From: Treponema sp.
GTDB taxonomy: Bacteria > Spirochaetota > Spirochaetia > Treponematales > Breznakiellaceae
DNA: 64,000 nucleotides
NCBI GenBank assembly: GCA_009777735.1
Contig: WRLF01000005.1
Coordinates: forward strand, 62,001 to 126,000
Direction: 5' to 3'
In this document: piece after piece, positions 1 to 9,648 of the stretch
How positions within the stretch are numbered: position 1 is the stretch's first letter
Layout of the letters: every line of letters starts with the position of its first letter
Made by a program: the position numbers and the translations under genes
Notes under the pieces: model-generated
Seen by the model: the letters and a program-made list of their open reading frames with translations, nothing else
What the model was told of the DNA's origin: nothing
The model's database searches: none

Positions 1-3000
1 AAGTTTCCATTATTTAAGGTAAAGCCGGTAATTTTTGAGCCGTTAAGCATAATGAAGTTTGCATTGTCAACGCTAACCAATGCAGCACTCGCTGTACCTG
101 AAGTTGCACCACTTAAGGTAATGTTGTTACCCAGGATAAGGGTTCTGGTCAAACCGCCGCTGACGGTAAAGAGCGTTCCTGCTGCGCTCGGCCTGATTGT
201 CCTCTCGCTTCCCAGGCCAATCAATGTCAAACTGGTATTATTTCTGGTCATGCTTTGGGCTGCATTGGTTACATTATCGTTTATCGCGTACACAAAATTC
301 CCGTCGTTTGTATTAACATGGGTAAAGGCCGCGGGAATATTATTCGCTGCGACTCCGGTAACGGCGGCGGGGACGCTCCACCGGGCAGTGAGGGTCATGG
401 ATCCGGTAACAATGCCGGTTTCAAAGTTCCATGCCGTACTGCTGCCTGCTGCGAACCAGCCGTCAAAAACCCAGCTCTGCGGCGCGGCATACCGGTACAG
501 GCCTGCTGCTGTAATTGCTGCGTTGAATTCTTCCGGTGAAGCAAATGTTCTGGTTGGATCGGCGGGCCTGTTGCTGTTTCCAATGGCTGTATTCGGGGTT
601 ACGCTTATTGAACCCGGACTGACGGCGCTGCCTCCGGCGCTGTTAAATGTAACGGTAAAATTGGATGGTCCCTGCCCTGTTGCAAGCAGGATAGCATCGT
701 TAGTTAACGGGCGCAGTTCCAGCCAGCGTCCGAATGGCTGACCGCCGGCTATATTGTCCAGGTCATTTTGAGTGAGGGTGTATTCAGTTGTGCCTCTGAC
801 GAAGACGGCGTTGTTTGCAATATCGGCGGTGCGTACAATAAAGCCGCCGATGGAGCCGCTATAGGGCCCGGTAATTTCAATGATGTTATTGGGAGAAGCA
901 TGAATAACCCCGATTTCGACATTCCCCGACAATCGCAGTATCCCCGGCCCGCTCGTCTCAACATTGCGATCCATGAACATATCCTTGGCCGTTGGCGGTG
1001 AGCCTGTTCCCTGTGTATTGCCGGAGACTCTGCCGCTTTCCAGAATTATATTTCCCGCATTATTGCCCCTGTTTATGCCCGCACTGGCCCAACCGCTGGT
1101 GGACGAAGTATGGTTATTGATTATTTCCCCGCCTCTCAAGATAACTGTTGCGGAAAATACATTGGGGTCTCCCGTCATGTTTATTATGGCATCGGCGTTA
1201 TTCGATTGAACACCGGTAATTTTTGAGCCTGCAAGCATGATAAATGTGGGGCCGTTCTGTAATTGAATAAGCCTGCCCGTAAGTGTAGTAGTAGCATGCC
1301 CCGATAATGTAATATTGTTTCCCAGTGTCAGCGTCCGGTCAGCTCCATTAATATTAAAGAGAACTACGGTACTGGCTGCCCCGCCCACCGTGTTGGGCCT
1401 GATAATCCTTTCCCCGCCCAGACCAATCAATGTTAAGCTGGTATTGGCTCTGCTCAGGGATTGGACTGCAATATTTGCATTCTCGCTTATCGCATACACA
1501 TAGTGGGTTGCAGGATTGGCTGCATTGTTAACATGGGTAAATGCTGCGGGAATATTATTTGCTGCCACTGCGGTGCGGGAGATGCTCCAGCGGGCAGTGA
1601 GGGTCATGGGGCCGGTAACGGTGTCTGTGGTAAAGTTCCATAAATTGCCGCCGGCATCTTCCCAGCCGTCAAATTGCCAGGTCAGCGGTGTTTGATACAA
1701 ACCCGCTGTCTGTATTGCGGCAATCATTTCCGCTTCCGATCCCGGCGTTCTTGTTGGGGGGGTGGGCTCTGTTATCGGTCCGTCATGAGACACATGCTCA
1801 GGGGCAACCGGGGTTCCGCCGGCGCTGTTAAACGTAACCTCATGTGTTATTACATTATCGTCAATGGTATAAGTCCTTTCCGCTATAGCGCTGTTACGCC
1901 ATTGGGCTTTGACAGCGATAGCTCTAATAGTAACCGTACCGGTGGTAATACCAAGCGATCCCATTGTGAAGGGCCCTGTGTACTGGGTTCCGGTATTTAC
2001 CGCAGGATTGGTGTTGTTAGTCGTATACCAAATATCCGCATCGGGCGTTGTTGTTGTAATTGTTATTTGGGTTATGGGCTGCACTGTATTTATGGATGGA
2101 GCTATCACCGGCAGGACAACCTGCGGGTCACCCGGCTGCCTTGCTGTATTAAACCCCGTGATTGCGCTATTCAGTGTGGAAAGAGCTGCTGCGACAACCG
2201 CCTCCGTAGGGGTTTTTGCGGCAATATCAACAACACTGGATTGTTTTGCTGTCTGAACAGCTGTATTAAATGTATTCCATACCGTTTGGGTAACCCAGAA
2301 TTGCTCCGGGGGGAATTCGCTGCCGTCCCCTGCCGCAGAAATGTGGGTATTTGTCAGAAGATTTTCTGCCTGGGTTATGGCATCAAGCAAATCCTCAAGA
2401 CCCGGAATGGCGATCAGGAACAGTTCGAATTCAAATATCGATGGGTCGGTGGTTGCCGCGCTGTTAATATTCAGGCGGAAATGCCGGGCGGTAACGGAAA
2501 TACTCTGTTGGTTAAACATAAATGAATATTCAGGGTGGGGAATGCCGTTTGTGCCGCGATCTGTCTCACTGTGAACATTGGTCCAGACGATTCCGTCAAC
2601 GCTGGATTGAATCGAAAAGTTCCTGGTACGGCCAATACTGCCGGCAGTAAAAGGCCAGTCAAAAATCCGTGCCGCATTCACCGTTACCGGGGAAGAAAAC
2701 ATCAGGGTTAATGTACTGGGTATGCTGCCTGTAGTAGTAGCCCAGCGTGACGGAGCGATAGTAACACCGTCTACCGCCAACTTCACCGGAAATGTAGCAT
2801 TGGTGCCGTTAGATGTAGATACGGATGTATACCATGGCGCGACATTATCCCAGGAATCATTGGGAATGGGCAGATCCAAATCTATGGAAAACCAATTTGG
2901 GCTCAGCGTTTCCGTAACCGGGGCGCTCCGGTAGTCGTTATGTTCCTGCACAAATGTCACTTGCTTCCCGGTAAGTTCAGCCAGGGTGGATCCGTAAAAA

Positions 3001-3860
3001 TGACCAAGGGTCATGATATCCATGATGATGAGAGCCTCTCTGGTTGTTTGCTGCGTGATGTCTGTTTCATTACCTATGGGCTGTGTATGGACCGGAGTTG
3101 CCGTTGTATCAACGCCTTCGAATATCAAAATGTCTCCCCATCGTGCGCCGGTGATATTAACCGTGACATTCAGCATGTCGGAGTCTACCGAGAAAGTTTG
3201 CCCCTTTATAATCAGAGGAAACTCGCTGAATACAAAACCGATAATAACAATTCCCGGTCTGTGCGGTGTAAGTACATTGCCATTGAATGAGGCAACATTG
3301 GGATCGCTGGTAAACCAGCTGCTTGCGGAGGTAAAGTCAGGATCGGTTGTGCTGACCGTTACGGGGACATCCACCATCAGGGGCGGGTTACTTACCGGAG
3401 TAAACAGTATTTCCGCAGCCTGTAACAGGATGCTGCCGTAAATAAGCGTTGTAGCTGTAGGCGGCGTTATATTCTGGTTGTTATCGAATCTGACAAGTGC
3501 GGTAAATGTTTCTCCTCCGGGATCGCCCACGATATATTCAAGGGTAAAATCCTGGAAATCCCCTGCCGGAATTCCCGCGCTTAAAGGGGTAACACTAAAG
3601 CAGCTGCTGTCCGGGCCAATAAGACTCGGCGTAATGGTCAGGGTTCCCTGGCCGGTGTTTGTAACCCGGATAATCTGATCATCGGGCCAGACAAAGCCGA
3701 TTCCGGATAACATGTAATTGGTAATGATTTGCCTGTCCACCGTGTAACTGTAGACAGTATTATCGCCTGACGGGAAGACAGGCTGATCGCATCCGCCAAG
3801 ACCGAGTGTCATGAGCATGACGGCGGAAAGCGCCGAAAAAATTCCTAACAACCGTTTCAT
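1..3860 (-). CDS. Large modular surface lipoprotein (3' end outside window)
   Basis: Partial gene: the reading frame is open from the ATG at 3860, preceded by GGAGAAAAAT, to the left edge (about 1286 residues seen). A lipoprotein signal ends in the lipobox LGGC (Cys24), so the protein is probably anchored to the outer membrane. Approximate order of modules: a choice-of-anchor-D-like beta domain (30-135); an F5/8 type C (discoidin) sugar-binding domain (335-485); a helical FIVAR-like segment (490-575); a chitobiase-type C-terminal beta domain (580-665); an InlB B-repeat ending DGWEDAGG..LTARW (670-755); a Ser/Thr/Asn-rich beta-helix region (760-1030); then a second InlB repeat and beta-helix copy (1065 onward). 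The modules suggest glycan binding or adhesion; no catalytic domain was seen. It is the last gene of a three-gene operon. Family assignment is by module recognition only. Confidence 0.8.
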   Translation of the reverse strand, partial: MKRLLGIFSALSAVMLMTLGLGGCDQPVFPSGDNTVYSYTVDRQIITNYMLSGIGFVWPDDQIIRVTNTGQGTLTITPSLIGPDSSCFSVTPLSAGIPAGDFQDFTLEYIVGDPGGETFTALVRFDNNQNITPPTATTLIYGSILLQAAEILFTPVSNPPLMVDVPVTVSTTDPDFTSASSWFTSDPNVASFNGNVLTPHRPGIVIIGFVFSEFPLIIKGQTFSVDSDMLNVTVNITGARWGDILIFEGVDTTATPVHTQPIGNETDITQQTTREALIIMDIMTLGHFYGSTLAELTGKQVTFVQEHNDYRSAPVTETLSPNWFSIDLDLPIPNDSWDNVAPWYTSVSTSNGTNATFPVKLAVDGVTIAPSRWATTTGSIPSTLTLMFSSPVTVNAARIFDWPFTAGSIGRTRNFSIQSSVDGIVWTNVHSETDRGTNGIPHPEYSFMFNQQSISVTARHFRLNINSAATTDPSIFEFELFLIAIPGLEDLLDAITQAENLLTNTHISAAGDGSEFPPEQFWVTQTVWNTFNTAVQTAKQSSVVDIAAKTPTEAVVAAALSTLNSAITGFNTARQPGDPQVVLPVIAPSINTVQPITQITITTTTPDADIWYTTNNTNPAVNTGTQYTGPFTMGSLGITTGTVTIRAIAVKAQWRNSAIAERTYTIDDNVITHEVTFNSAGGTPVAPEHVSHDGPITEPTPPTRTPGSEAEMIAAIQTAGLYQTPLTWQFDGWEDAGGNLWNFTTDTVTGPMTLTARWSISRTAVAANNIPAAFTHVNNAANPATHYVYAISENANIAVQSLSRANTSLTLIGLGGERIIRPNTVGGAASTVVLFNINGADRTLTLGNNITLSGHATTTLTGRLIQLQNGPTFIMLAGSKITGVQSNNADAIINMTGDPNVFSATVILRGGEIINNHTSSTSGWASAGINRGNNAGNIILESGRVSGNTQGTGSPPTAKDMFMDRNVETSGPGILRLSGNVEIGVIHASPNNIIEITGPYSGSIGGFIVRTADIANNAVFVRGTTEYTLTQNDLDNIAGGQPFGRWLELRPLTNDAILLATGQGPSNFTVTFNSAGGSAVSPGSISVTPNTAIGNSNRPADPTRTFASPEEFNAAITAAGLYRYAAPQSWVFDGWFAAGSSTAWNFETGIVTGSMTLTARWSVPAAVTGVAANNIPAAFTHVNTNDGNFVYAINDNVTNAAQSMTRNNTSLTLIGLGSERTIRPSAAGTLFTVSGGLTRTLILGNNITLSGATSGTASAALVSVDNANFIMLNGSKITGFTLNNGN

Positions 3861-3886
3861 ATTTTTCTCCTTAATATAATTATTTG

Positions 3887-5536
3887 CTAAAACGAAACCG
3901 TCAAAGCAAGCGGAATGCCAAAGTCATACCAGCCGGCCCGGTGGGTGCCGACACCCGGTTCCTGGTGCTGGAATGAATGTAAATACAGGGCAAGGCCGGT
4001 TCTGAAAACTGCACGCATGTAATCGTTTTCCACAAAGGAATAGCGTATTCCGGCAAAAAAGCCCAGATGATCGATAAGGGTTCTGACTTTACCTTCTTCA
4101 TACGTGAGGGTAAATAAACCCATCTGATTGGCAAGCTGGAACATAAGCGTCGTTTTTTCGTCCAAATGGTAGTTTACACCCAACGCATTATAGAGGCCCA
4201 AATAGTTTTCCTGCCGGTAATGGCTTATCGCATTAACCTGGAAATAATAGGCCCAACTGTCGGTGTACTCGTTTTTTCCCCTGTCAGGTCCCTTAACTTT
4301 TGCGAAACTGATGTTGTTATTGAATGAAATAACCAGCCGGTCGAAACCCGTATACTGGGCCCGCAAATCGATCCCATGAAAAACCGGAAAATGCACTTTC
4401 GAGTACTCGGTAAGGCGGTAATCGTCGTAATCCGAGGTGAATGGCGGGATATTCCACCTGCTGTGCAGAGGATTTTCCAGGGATTTAATCAGCCCTGAAT
4501 ACCCGACAGTTATCCCCAGGCCTTCAACCATGGGCAGATCCGTGTTGGCATACACGCCGTAAGCATGATCAAAACTTTTTGCGTCAATAAATGTCGGTGC
4601 CGCATTTGTAGATTCTGTTTTGTGGAGCCAGGAATAAGCTAATTTATATACTGCGGCTAAATTTATCAAACCGGCAATGTTGGACGATTCTACCCTGATG
4701 CCGGCATTCATTGATTGGTTAATGACAGGTTCCTTGTCATAATCGGAGAGCGTTCCGCCGTCAAGGGTTGACTCAAAAGGAGACTTAAACGGCTTTCTTA
4801 TATCGGCAAACAGCCCGCCCAGTGATAATGATACAGTTACGGGGTCAATGCGTATGTCGGTTAGAATGCCCAGCGGCACTCTGCCGTTGTCTCCCGCCGG
4901 TACAAACAGGTCATTGGTCATGGTGGAAGTAAATTCGGCAAAACCCAGACTATAATCCAGTTCCGTATAGCCGTAGGGAAAATTAAGGGTTATATCAAGG
5001 TTATTAACGAGATGTGTGGGGCGGGCAGTCATGCGCCAGATGGGGTACATAACTCCCAATTCTCCTATCTGCCCTCTTAGAAACCCGTCAAAATTGGCAT
5101 AACGCGGGATATTGCCCCCCTGACCGGTATTGCCTACCGTAAAACGCACACGTTCATCAAATAACTTTGCCCACAGGCTCCAGTCCCATAAAGTCTGACC
5201 GTAACCTTCGTCATTTTTAATCCGCATCTGCAAACCGCCGCCCAACTTTTCGCCATTGTAGGCAAAACCTGTGCGTCCCCTGATGCCGTCGACAAAACCG
5301 GAAGTCTGAAAACTCTGAACCATGCCAAAGGAATCTCCCTGATATAAATATGGAGGCTGCATACTGCCCGAGTGCATCAGAGCCGGTTCTTTATTGGTAT
5401 AGTCGCCGAAAAAAAACCTGATAAACAGCGGATCTGCGGCTCCTTCCACCGTTACGGAAAATAACTTTTGTTCCTGGGCAAATGCCGCACCGCAGATACA
5501 TACCGTTATAAGCAATGTAATGGTAATTTTTTTCAT
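3887..5536 (-). CDS. Outer-membrane beta-barrel protein
   Basis: 549 residues with an Sec signal peptide (residues 1-20, cleavage after AFA) and no lipobox Cys. The rest is rich in aromatic and alternating polar/hydrophobic segments typical of transmembrane beta-strands, and it ends in LALTVSF, the terminal Phe expected for BAM-inserted barrels. No specific family was recognised; it resembles the treponemal porin-like hypothetical proteins. The start ATG has GGAGGAATC just upstream. It lies 12 bases after the beta-helix lipoprotein gene and 26 bases before the large modular lipoprotein gene, so the three are probably co-transcribed. One possibility is a pore or export barrel for the two surface lipoproteins, but that is inference from context. 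Confidence 0.75.
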   Translation of the reverse strand: MKKITITLLITVCICGAAFAQEQKLFSVTVEGAADPLFIRFFFGDYTNKEPALMHSGSMQPPYLYQGDSFGMVQSFQTSGFVDGIRGRTGFAYNGEKLGGGLQMRIKNDEGYGQTLWDWSLWAKLFDERVRFTVGNTGQGGNIPRYANFDGFLRGQIGELGVMYPIWRMTARPTHLVNNLDITLNFPYGYTELDYSLGFAEFTSTMTNDLFVPAGDNGRVPLGILTDIRIDPVTVSLSLGGLFADIRKPFKSPFESTLDGGTLSDYDKEPVINQSMNAGIRVESSNIAGLINLAAVYKLAYSWLHKTESTNAAPTFIDAKSFDHAYGVYANTDLPMVEGLGITVGYSGLIKSLENPLHSRWNIPPFTSDYDDYRLTEYSKVHFPVFHGIDLRAQYTGFDRLVISFNNNISFAKVKGPDRGKNEYTDSWAYYFQVNAISHYRQENYLGLYNALGVNYHLDEKTTLMFQLANQMGLFTLTYEEGKVRTLIDHLGFFAGIRYSFVENDYMRAVFRTGLALYLHSFQHQEPGVGTHRAGWYDFGIPLALTVSF

Positions 5537-5548
5537 GATTCCTCCAAA

Positions 5549-8245
5549 TTAGTTTGTTACCGACATAGTTGCCGTATAAGGTATTACCGCCGCACCGAAA
5601 GGCGGGCTCTGCATATTAACCGTATTGCCAAATATATCCTCTGTTACACCCCGGTCATTCCATGCGTTATCCAGTGAGGAAACCGGCCCTCCATTTTGCC
5701 CTCCCGAAGGGATAGACATACCGCCGCTAACAAAGGCCGCATTTGTGGGACTAAACAGGCTGGCACGGGCGCGCAGCCGTTCCTTGCTCGTAAATGATCC
5801 CAGTATGCCAGGATCAAGCCTGGCAGGATTGTGGTAATCGGCTTCCGGGAAAATCGTGTCCCGCTGCTGGCGGAGTAAAGCGGGCTGACCGGCTCCCTGG
5901 ATTCTCAACTGCGGGTTTCTCCACACATTGCCAAGCGTTGTGTCAAAACCGGAAATATTGTTAAGGGGGTTATTCCCGTTCCTGAATTTTGATTGTGCAA
6001 ACGTCAGGTTGTCCGGCTGGCCTCTTTCAAACCCCCAAAAAATGTTGCTGCGTAATCCCGAAGCCGGGTTTGCCACCGAACCTGCGCCGGCGGCGGTAGT
6101 AGTGAGGGACTGGTCGTGTGCATAACTCAGATGTATGGTTCCCGCGCCTTCTTTAAGTACAATATTATTAAAAAACCGTATGTATGCGGAAAAAGATTGA
6201 GTTGTATTACGCCCATAAAGACCTACCGTATACCCATCTCCGATATAAAATGTATTATTGTGAATTAAGGGAATGGTTCTGCCTGCGACAAGTCCCAAAT
6301 TCGATGCATAGTGAATAATGGCCTGATAATGTGGATAATCCGTATATGATGAAGCAGCAGTACTTATCTCCAGAGCGCCCGGAGCAGAATTGCCGTCGTT
6401 TCGTAAAACATACATGCCTCTCGTGCCTATGCCGTCATTGGCGCTGATATTAAAGCGGACGATGTTATCCATCTGGCTGCCGAGGAACAGTACATGTCCG
6501 CCCTGGTTATGGTGGGTATAATTGTATTGGTAAATAGAGTTATACTGATCTCCGTCAAAATCGAAGGCCTCGCCGTCAACATAACCGTACATCGTGCCGT
6601 ATATTTCGTTGTATTGAATCAGGTTAAAAGTACCGGCGATTAACCAGAAAGCTGCGTAATTGCCGACCCCATGGTTCGGCGCGGCGCAGGAATCTTTAAC
6701 AATATTGTGCTGAACCAGATTCCAGTTGTTGATGTCGCCTTTTAATCCTGCTGCGACAAAGGCATCACCGAACACCGTCTCTATGTAATTACCTTCCATA
6801 AGGAAATCCCCGCCGCCGGCATTGATATTATTCATGGTACGTATACCCATGTATGAAGTCCGCCGGACAACGTTCCCCCGTATAATTGCATTATTTACCA
6901 CCATACCAATCCCGCCGCCAGCCTTACCGGGGTTATCCATTTGCATGCCGAAGTACGTATTGGCGCCCCATGTGTTATCCGAACGGTTGTTATTGTGAGC
7001 GCTCTGCACATCATGAATATAGCAATTTTCGACGACAAGGCCGTGAAATACATCATGCTGCGGCCGTCCGGGCAGGCTGGAATCCCCATAAGCCAAAACA
7101 CCGGCAAGGGGTTTGGGGACTCCCCGTTCTTCCCTTGGATCTAAATTGGTATGCGGATACAGGAGGGTGGGAAAATTGGTGGCGTAAGTCCATTTATACC
7201 AGTGCCGCTCACGCAGGCCGGGAACGTCTGCGAATAGCGGCATGTCAAAACTGTTTGTAACTTCCAGATTGCGGATATGCCAGTAATTCAGCCCGGTTAG
7301 GTGGACAGCGCCGGTATAACCGTAAGGATCGAAACTCAAGGACGGCGTGCCGTTCCCGTTGATTATGGGCCGTTTGTCTGCGCTATAGTAAACGGCGGTA
7401 ATTGCCCCTCCGGCATCCGTTGCCACACTGTATATATCAAGCACCAGAGGTCTTGCTTCTGTACCGCTGCTCAGCGGAGCAAACATACCGCCGTTACCTC
7501 TGGCTATCCGTTGGGCGTTAAAATTATCTCTGGTAACCGGCGTGCCGATCCAGATGCTTTCTGCCTCCAGCAGGATATGATCGCCGGGGATGAAATTATG
7601 ATTGTTTGCCCGTTCCAGCGTTTTCCAGGGGGATAAGGCGCTTTGGCCGTTATTTGCGTCGTCACCTCTTTCAAAATCAATATAATATGTTCTGCCGCCG
7701 GGGTAGGGCGACCTGCCCCGTGATACAAATACCCCGCTGCCCTGTTCTGCATGCACACTAAAAGACTGCGCCTGCCGAACCCCGGAAACCGCTCTTCTGG
7801 TATCTGTTTCAGCTATAACTATGGCGCTGAACCAGTTCCCCACCCTGGCGGCGCCGCCATTAAAAATATAGGTTTCTCCATCTTCCCATACTGAAGGGAG
7901 GGTTGTTTGAAACGGGAATATGTTTTCATTTGATGCTTCAATTATACCGGCGCTGCCATGCTGTCCTTCGGCAATAAGTACCCGGTAAGTAACATTACCG
8001 GTATCAGGTTCTGCCGGAGTAAAGCTGTACTGCAAGCGGCCTATACGGTCGGTGACATCATCCGGTATAACTCCGGTAATGGTGAGTACCGGCGCCCTGG
8101 TAAAACCTCCGAGTATGGGCCCGTCCAGCGCTTCGGGGCCGTCTGTTTCCTGTATAATGGTCGCTTCAATATCAGCGAGACAAGATCCAAAAACCACTCC
8201 TGCCATAACAATAGACAGACACGCCAAAAGCCTGCAACTTTTCAT
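5549..8245 (-). CDS. Right-handed beta-helix lipoprotein
   Basis: 898 residues. The N-terminus ends in the lipobox FGSC (Cys22). A beta-sandwich-like stretch (about 45-165) is followed by YYIDFERGDDANNG (about 185), a typical opening of DUF1565/pectate-lyase-like beta-helix proteins. Repeated Asn-rich turns such as GNYIETV, HNIVKDS and YNEIYGT follow to about residue 720. The fold is shared by polysaccharide lyases and glycan-binding surface proteins; no calcium site or catalytic Arg could be assigned, so activity is unknown. A good ribosome-binding site (AAAGGAGTG) precedes the ATG, and an extended -10 promoter lies about 55 bases further upstream. First gene of the operon with the barrel and the large lipoprotein. 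Confidence 0.8.
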   Translation of the reverse strand: MKSCRLLACLSIVMAGVVFGSCLADIEATIIQETDGPEALDGPILGGFTRAPVLTITGVIPDDVTDRIGRLQYSFTPAEPDTGNVTYRVLIAEGQHGSAGIIEASNENIFPFQTTLPSVWEDGETYIFNGGAARVGNWFSAIVIAETDTRRAVSGVRQAQSFSVHAEQGSGVFVSRGRSPYPGGRTYYIDFERGDDANNGQSALSPWKTLERANNHNFIPGDHILLEAESIWIGTPVTRDNFNAQRIARGNGGMFAPLSSGTEARPLVLDIYSVATDAGGAITAVYYSADKRPIINGNGTPSLSFDPYGYTGAVHLTGLNYWHIRNLEVTNSFDMPLFADVPGLRERHWYKWTYATNFPTLLYPHTNLDPREERGVPKPLAGVLAYGDSSLPGRPQHDVFHGLVVENCYIHDVQSAHNNNRSDNTWGANTYFGMQMDNPGKAGGGIGMVVNNAIIRGNVVRRTSYMGIRTMNNINAGGGDFLMEGNYIETVFGDAFVAAGLKGDINNWNLVQHNIVKDSCAAPNHGVGNYAAFWLIAGTFNLIQYNEIYGTMYGYVDGEAFDFDGDQYNSIYQYNYTHHNQGGHVLFLGSQMDNIVRFNISANDGIGTRGMYVLRNDGNSAPGALEISTAASSYTDYPHYQAIIHYASNLGLVAGRTIPLIHNNTFYIGDGYTVGLYGRNTTQSFSAYIRFFNNIVLKEGAGTIHLSYAHDQSLTTTAAGAGSVANPASGLRSNIFWGFERGQPDNLTFAQSKFRNGNNPLNNISGFDTTLGNVWRNPQLRIQGAGQPALLRQQRDTIFPEADYHNPARLDPGILGSFTSKERLRARASLFSPTNAAFVSGGMSIPSGGQNGGPVSSLDNAWNDRGVTEDIFGNTVNMQSPPFGAAVIPYTATMSVTN

Positions 8246-8304
8246 ACAACACTCCTTTTATATAAAAATGAATTGTTTTCATATAAAACATATCATAAGC
8301 AGGT

Positions 8305-8313
8305 ATTATAACA
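8305..8313 (-). promoter_or_regulatory. Extended -10 promoter for the surface operon
   Basis: Reading the minus strand, TGTTATAAT is a perfect extended -10 (TG, one base, TATAAT). No good -35 is seen 17 bases upstream, as is usual for extended -10 promoters. Transcription would start near 8298, giving a leader of about 53 bases before the beta-helix lipoprotein. Confidence 0.5.
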
Positions 8314-8351
8314 AAGTACAATTTTTAAGGTTATAGTGCAAATTTTTAGAT

Positions 8352-8374
8352 CGGGGAATGGGGAACAGGGAACA
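8352..8374 (+). repeat. Heptamer tandem repeat (GGGGAAN type)
   Basis: Three 7-base units in tandem, CGGGGAA, TGGGGAA, CAGGGAA, in the gap just past the 3' end of the SurA-like gene. It resembles the 7-base tandem repeats before bioY (12552) and sir2 (54022) in unit length though not in exact sequence. The rest of the 8246-8378 gap is A+T-rich and holds only the promoter of the surface operon. Confidence 0.55.
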
Positions 8375-8378
8375 TGGA

Positions 8379-9512
8379 TTAGATATCAAAGTCCGCATCG
8401 GTAAACATAATTATCCGGGCGGACTTGATTTTTTCGGCAATAAATACCTCAAATTGATCGTTAATCCATTTATTCCGGCCAAGGCCGGGCGCTTCTTCAA
8501 ATGAATACAAACCGCCGCCTTCTTTTCTGGTCAGATAGTACAGCGCCGGGCTGTCTTCGGGAGCAGGAACGAAATCGGTAGAGCCGTCTTCAATGGCCTG
8601 CCGCATCAGGCCCACCCGCTCCTGATCATAATCACTTGCGCGGGAAACATAACGGCTTTCAATTTCAAAATCTTCCAGGGTAAGGCCGGGATAGTCTCCG
8701 GACAAAGCATTAACAGCCTCTTCCGGAGAAAGCCCCTGCCTCAGAGCCGCCTGAATGGCTGCGGAAACGGTCTCGTTGGGAAGACTCCTGTCCCAGCTAA
8801 ACCGTATCCCGGATACTAAAAATTCGGCGGTTATTGTGGCCGGCGGAAGTGTATAAAAAGCTGCCCGCATCTGATCGACTGTGGGGGCAAGCTCATTTTC
8901 CAACAGTACTGTTTTGAGCGCATTCGATATGCCGGTAATGCGGTAGTTATGAAATTCCAGGGGGGCAAGTGTTTGCGGCCCGTATACAATATCATCAGTG
9001 GGGGCGTTCCATGCTTCACGTTCATTTTCCAGTTCGCTGAAAGTACCGGGTGTATCAATGCCCCTTAAACGTGCTTCCTGGATAATTATCATATTTCGCG
9101 CCAGATCATCAAGCGCCAGCTGGTTCATGAATTCCCGCGGGGTACTGCCGTCAAAATCCGTGTCCCAAAAAGATGCCCCCATGCCGCCCAGGTTGTATAC
9201 ACGCCCGTAATGCGCGGCGACAGCGGCCCTCAGTTCAGCGGCATACACCGCTAAATCTTCCTGAAAAAAATGTTCGCCGTTTACCATGCCCGCCGGTTTT
9301 CTGCCGCTCTGACGGTATATGAGAACAGCGGCGGCCCTGTCAGCGGCAAAGGCTTCCCGTGTGATTCTGTCTGCTGCTATGCGGCGAAATGCTGTAACTC
9401 CCGCAAGGATAAGCAGGCAAAGACCCGCGCAGATACCGGCATAAACCAGCATTTTTCTTTTTTGAGCGGCGGCTTGCCTCTGTTGTTTTGCGGCGCGGTT
9501 TTTCTTTTTCAT
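8379..9512 (-). CDS. Membrane-anchored SurA/PpiC-like periplasmic protein
   Basis: 377 residues. A short, very basic N-terminus (KKKNRAAKQQRQAAAQKRK) precedes one transmembrane helix (about 20-42), which would place the rest in the periplasm. The segment around 80-180 (VNGEHFFQEDLAVYAAELR, then a helix-rich stretch) resembles the N-terminal chaperone region of SurA/PrsA-type peptidyl-prolyl isomerases, and residues 200-340 could be a degraded rotamase domain; no clear parvulin active-site motif was seen. A chaperone or anchor role in envelope protein folding is inferred. It is monocistronic and divergent from the GH3 gene. The start ATG lacks a close Shine-Dalgarno sequence. Confidence 0.55.
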   Translation of the reverse strand: MKKKNRAAKQQRQAAAQKRKMLVYAGICAGLCLLILAGVTAFRRIAADRITREAFAADRAAAVLIYRQSGRKPAGMVNGEHFFQEDLAVYAAELRAAVAAHYGRVYNLGGMGASFWDTDFDGSTPREFMNQLALDDLARNMIIIQEARLRGIDTPGTFSELENEREAWNAPTDDIVYGPQTLAPLEFHNYRITGISNALKTVLLENELAPTVDQMRAAFYTLPPATITAEFLVSGIRFSWDRSLPNETVSAAIQAALRQGLSPEEAVNALSGDYPGLTLEDFEIESRYVSRASDYDQERVGLMRQAIEDGSTDFVPAPEDSPALYYLTRKEGGGLYSFEEAPGLGRNKWINDQFEVFIAEKIKSARIIMFTDADFDI

Positions 9513-9648
9513 CTGTTATGGTAATCCTTTTTCCGTACCGTACCGCGAACACAATTATTTTTCAAGGGGGATTATTGATCCCGGTGGCTTGCATTTTCAA
9601 TGTTACTGTATAACAATAATGTATCAAACATTAACAATGGAAAAAATC

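Noticed and set aside
1674..2525. 283-residue Cys-rich open frame on the plus strand
   Set aside because: Antisense to the large lipoprotein gene, whose minus-strand frame is continuous and has recognisable modules throughout.
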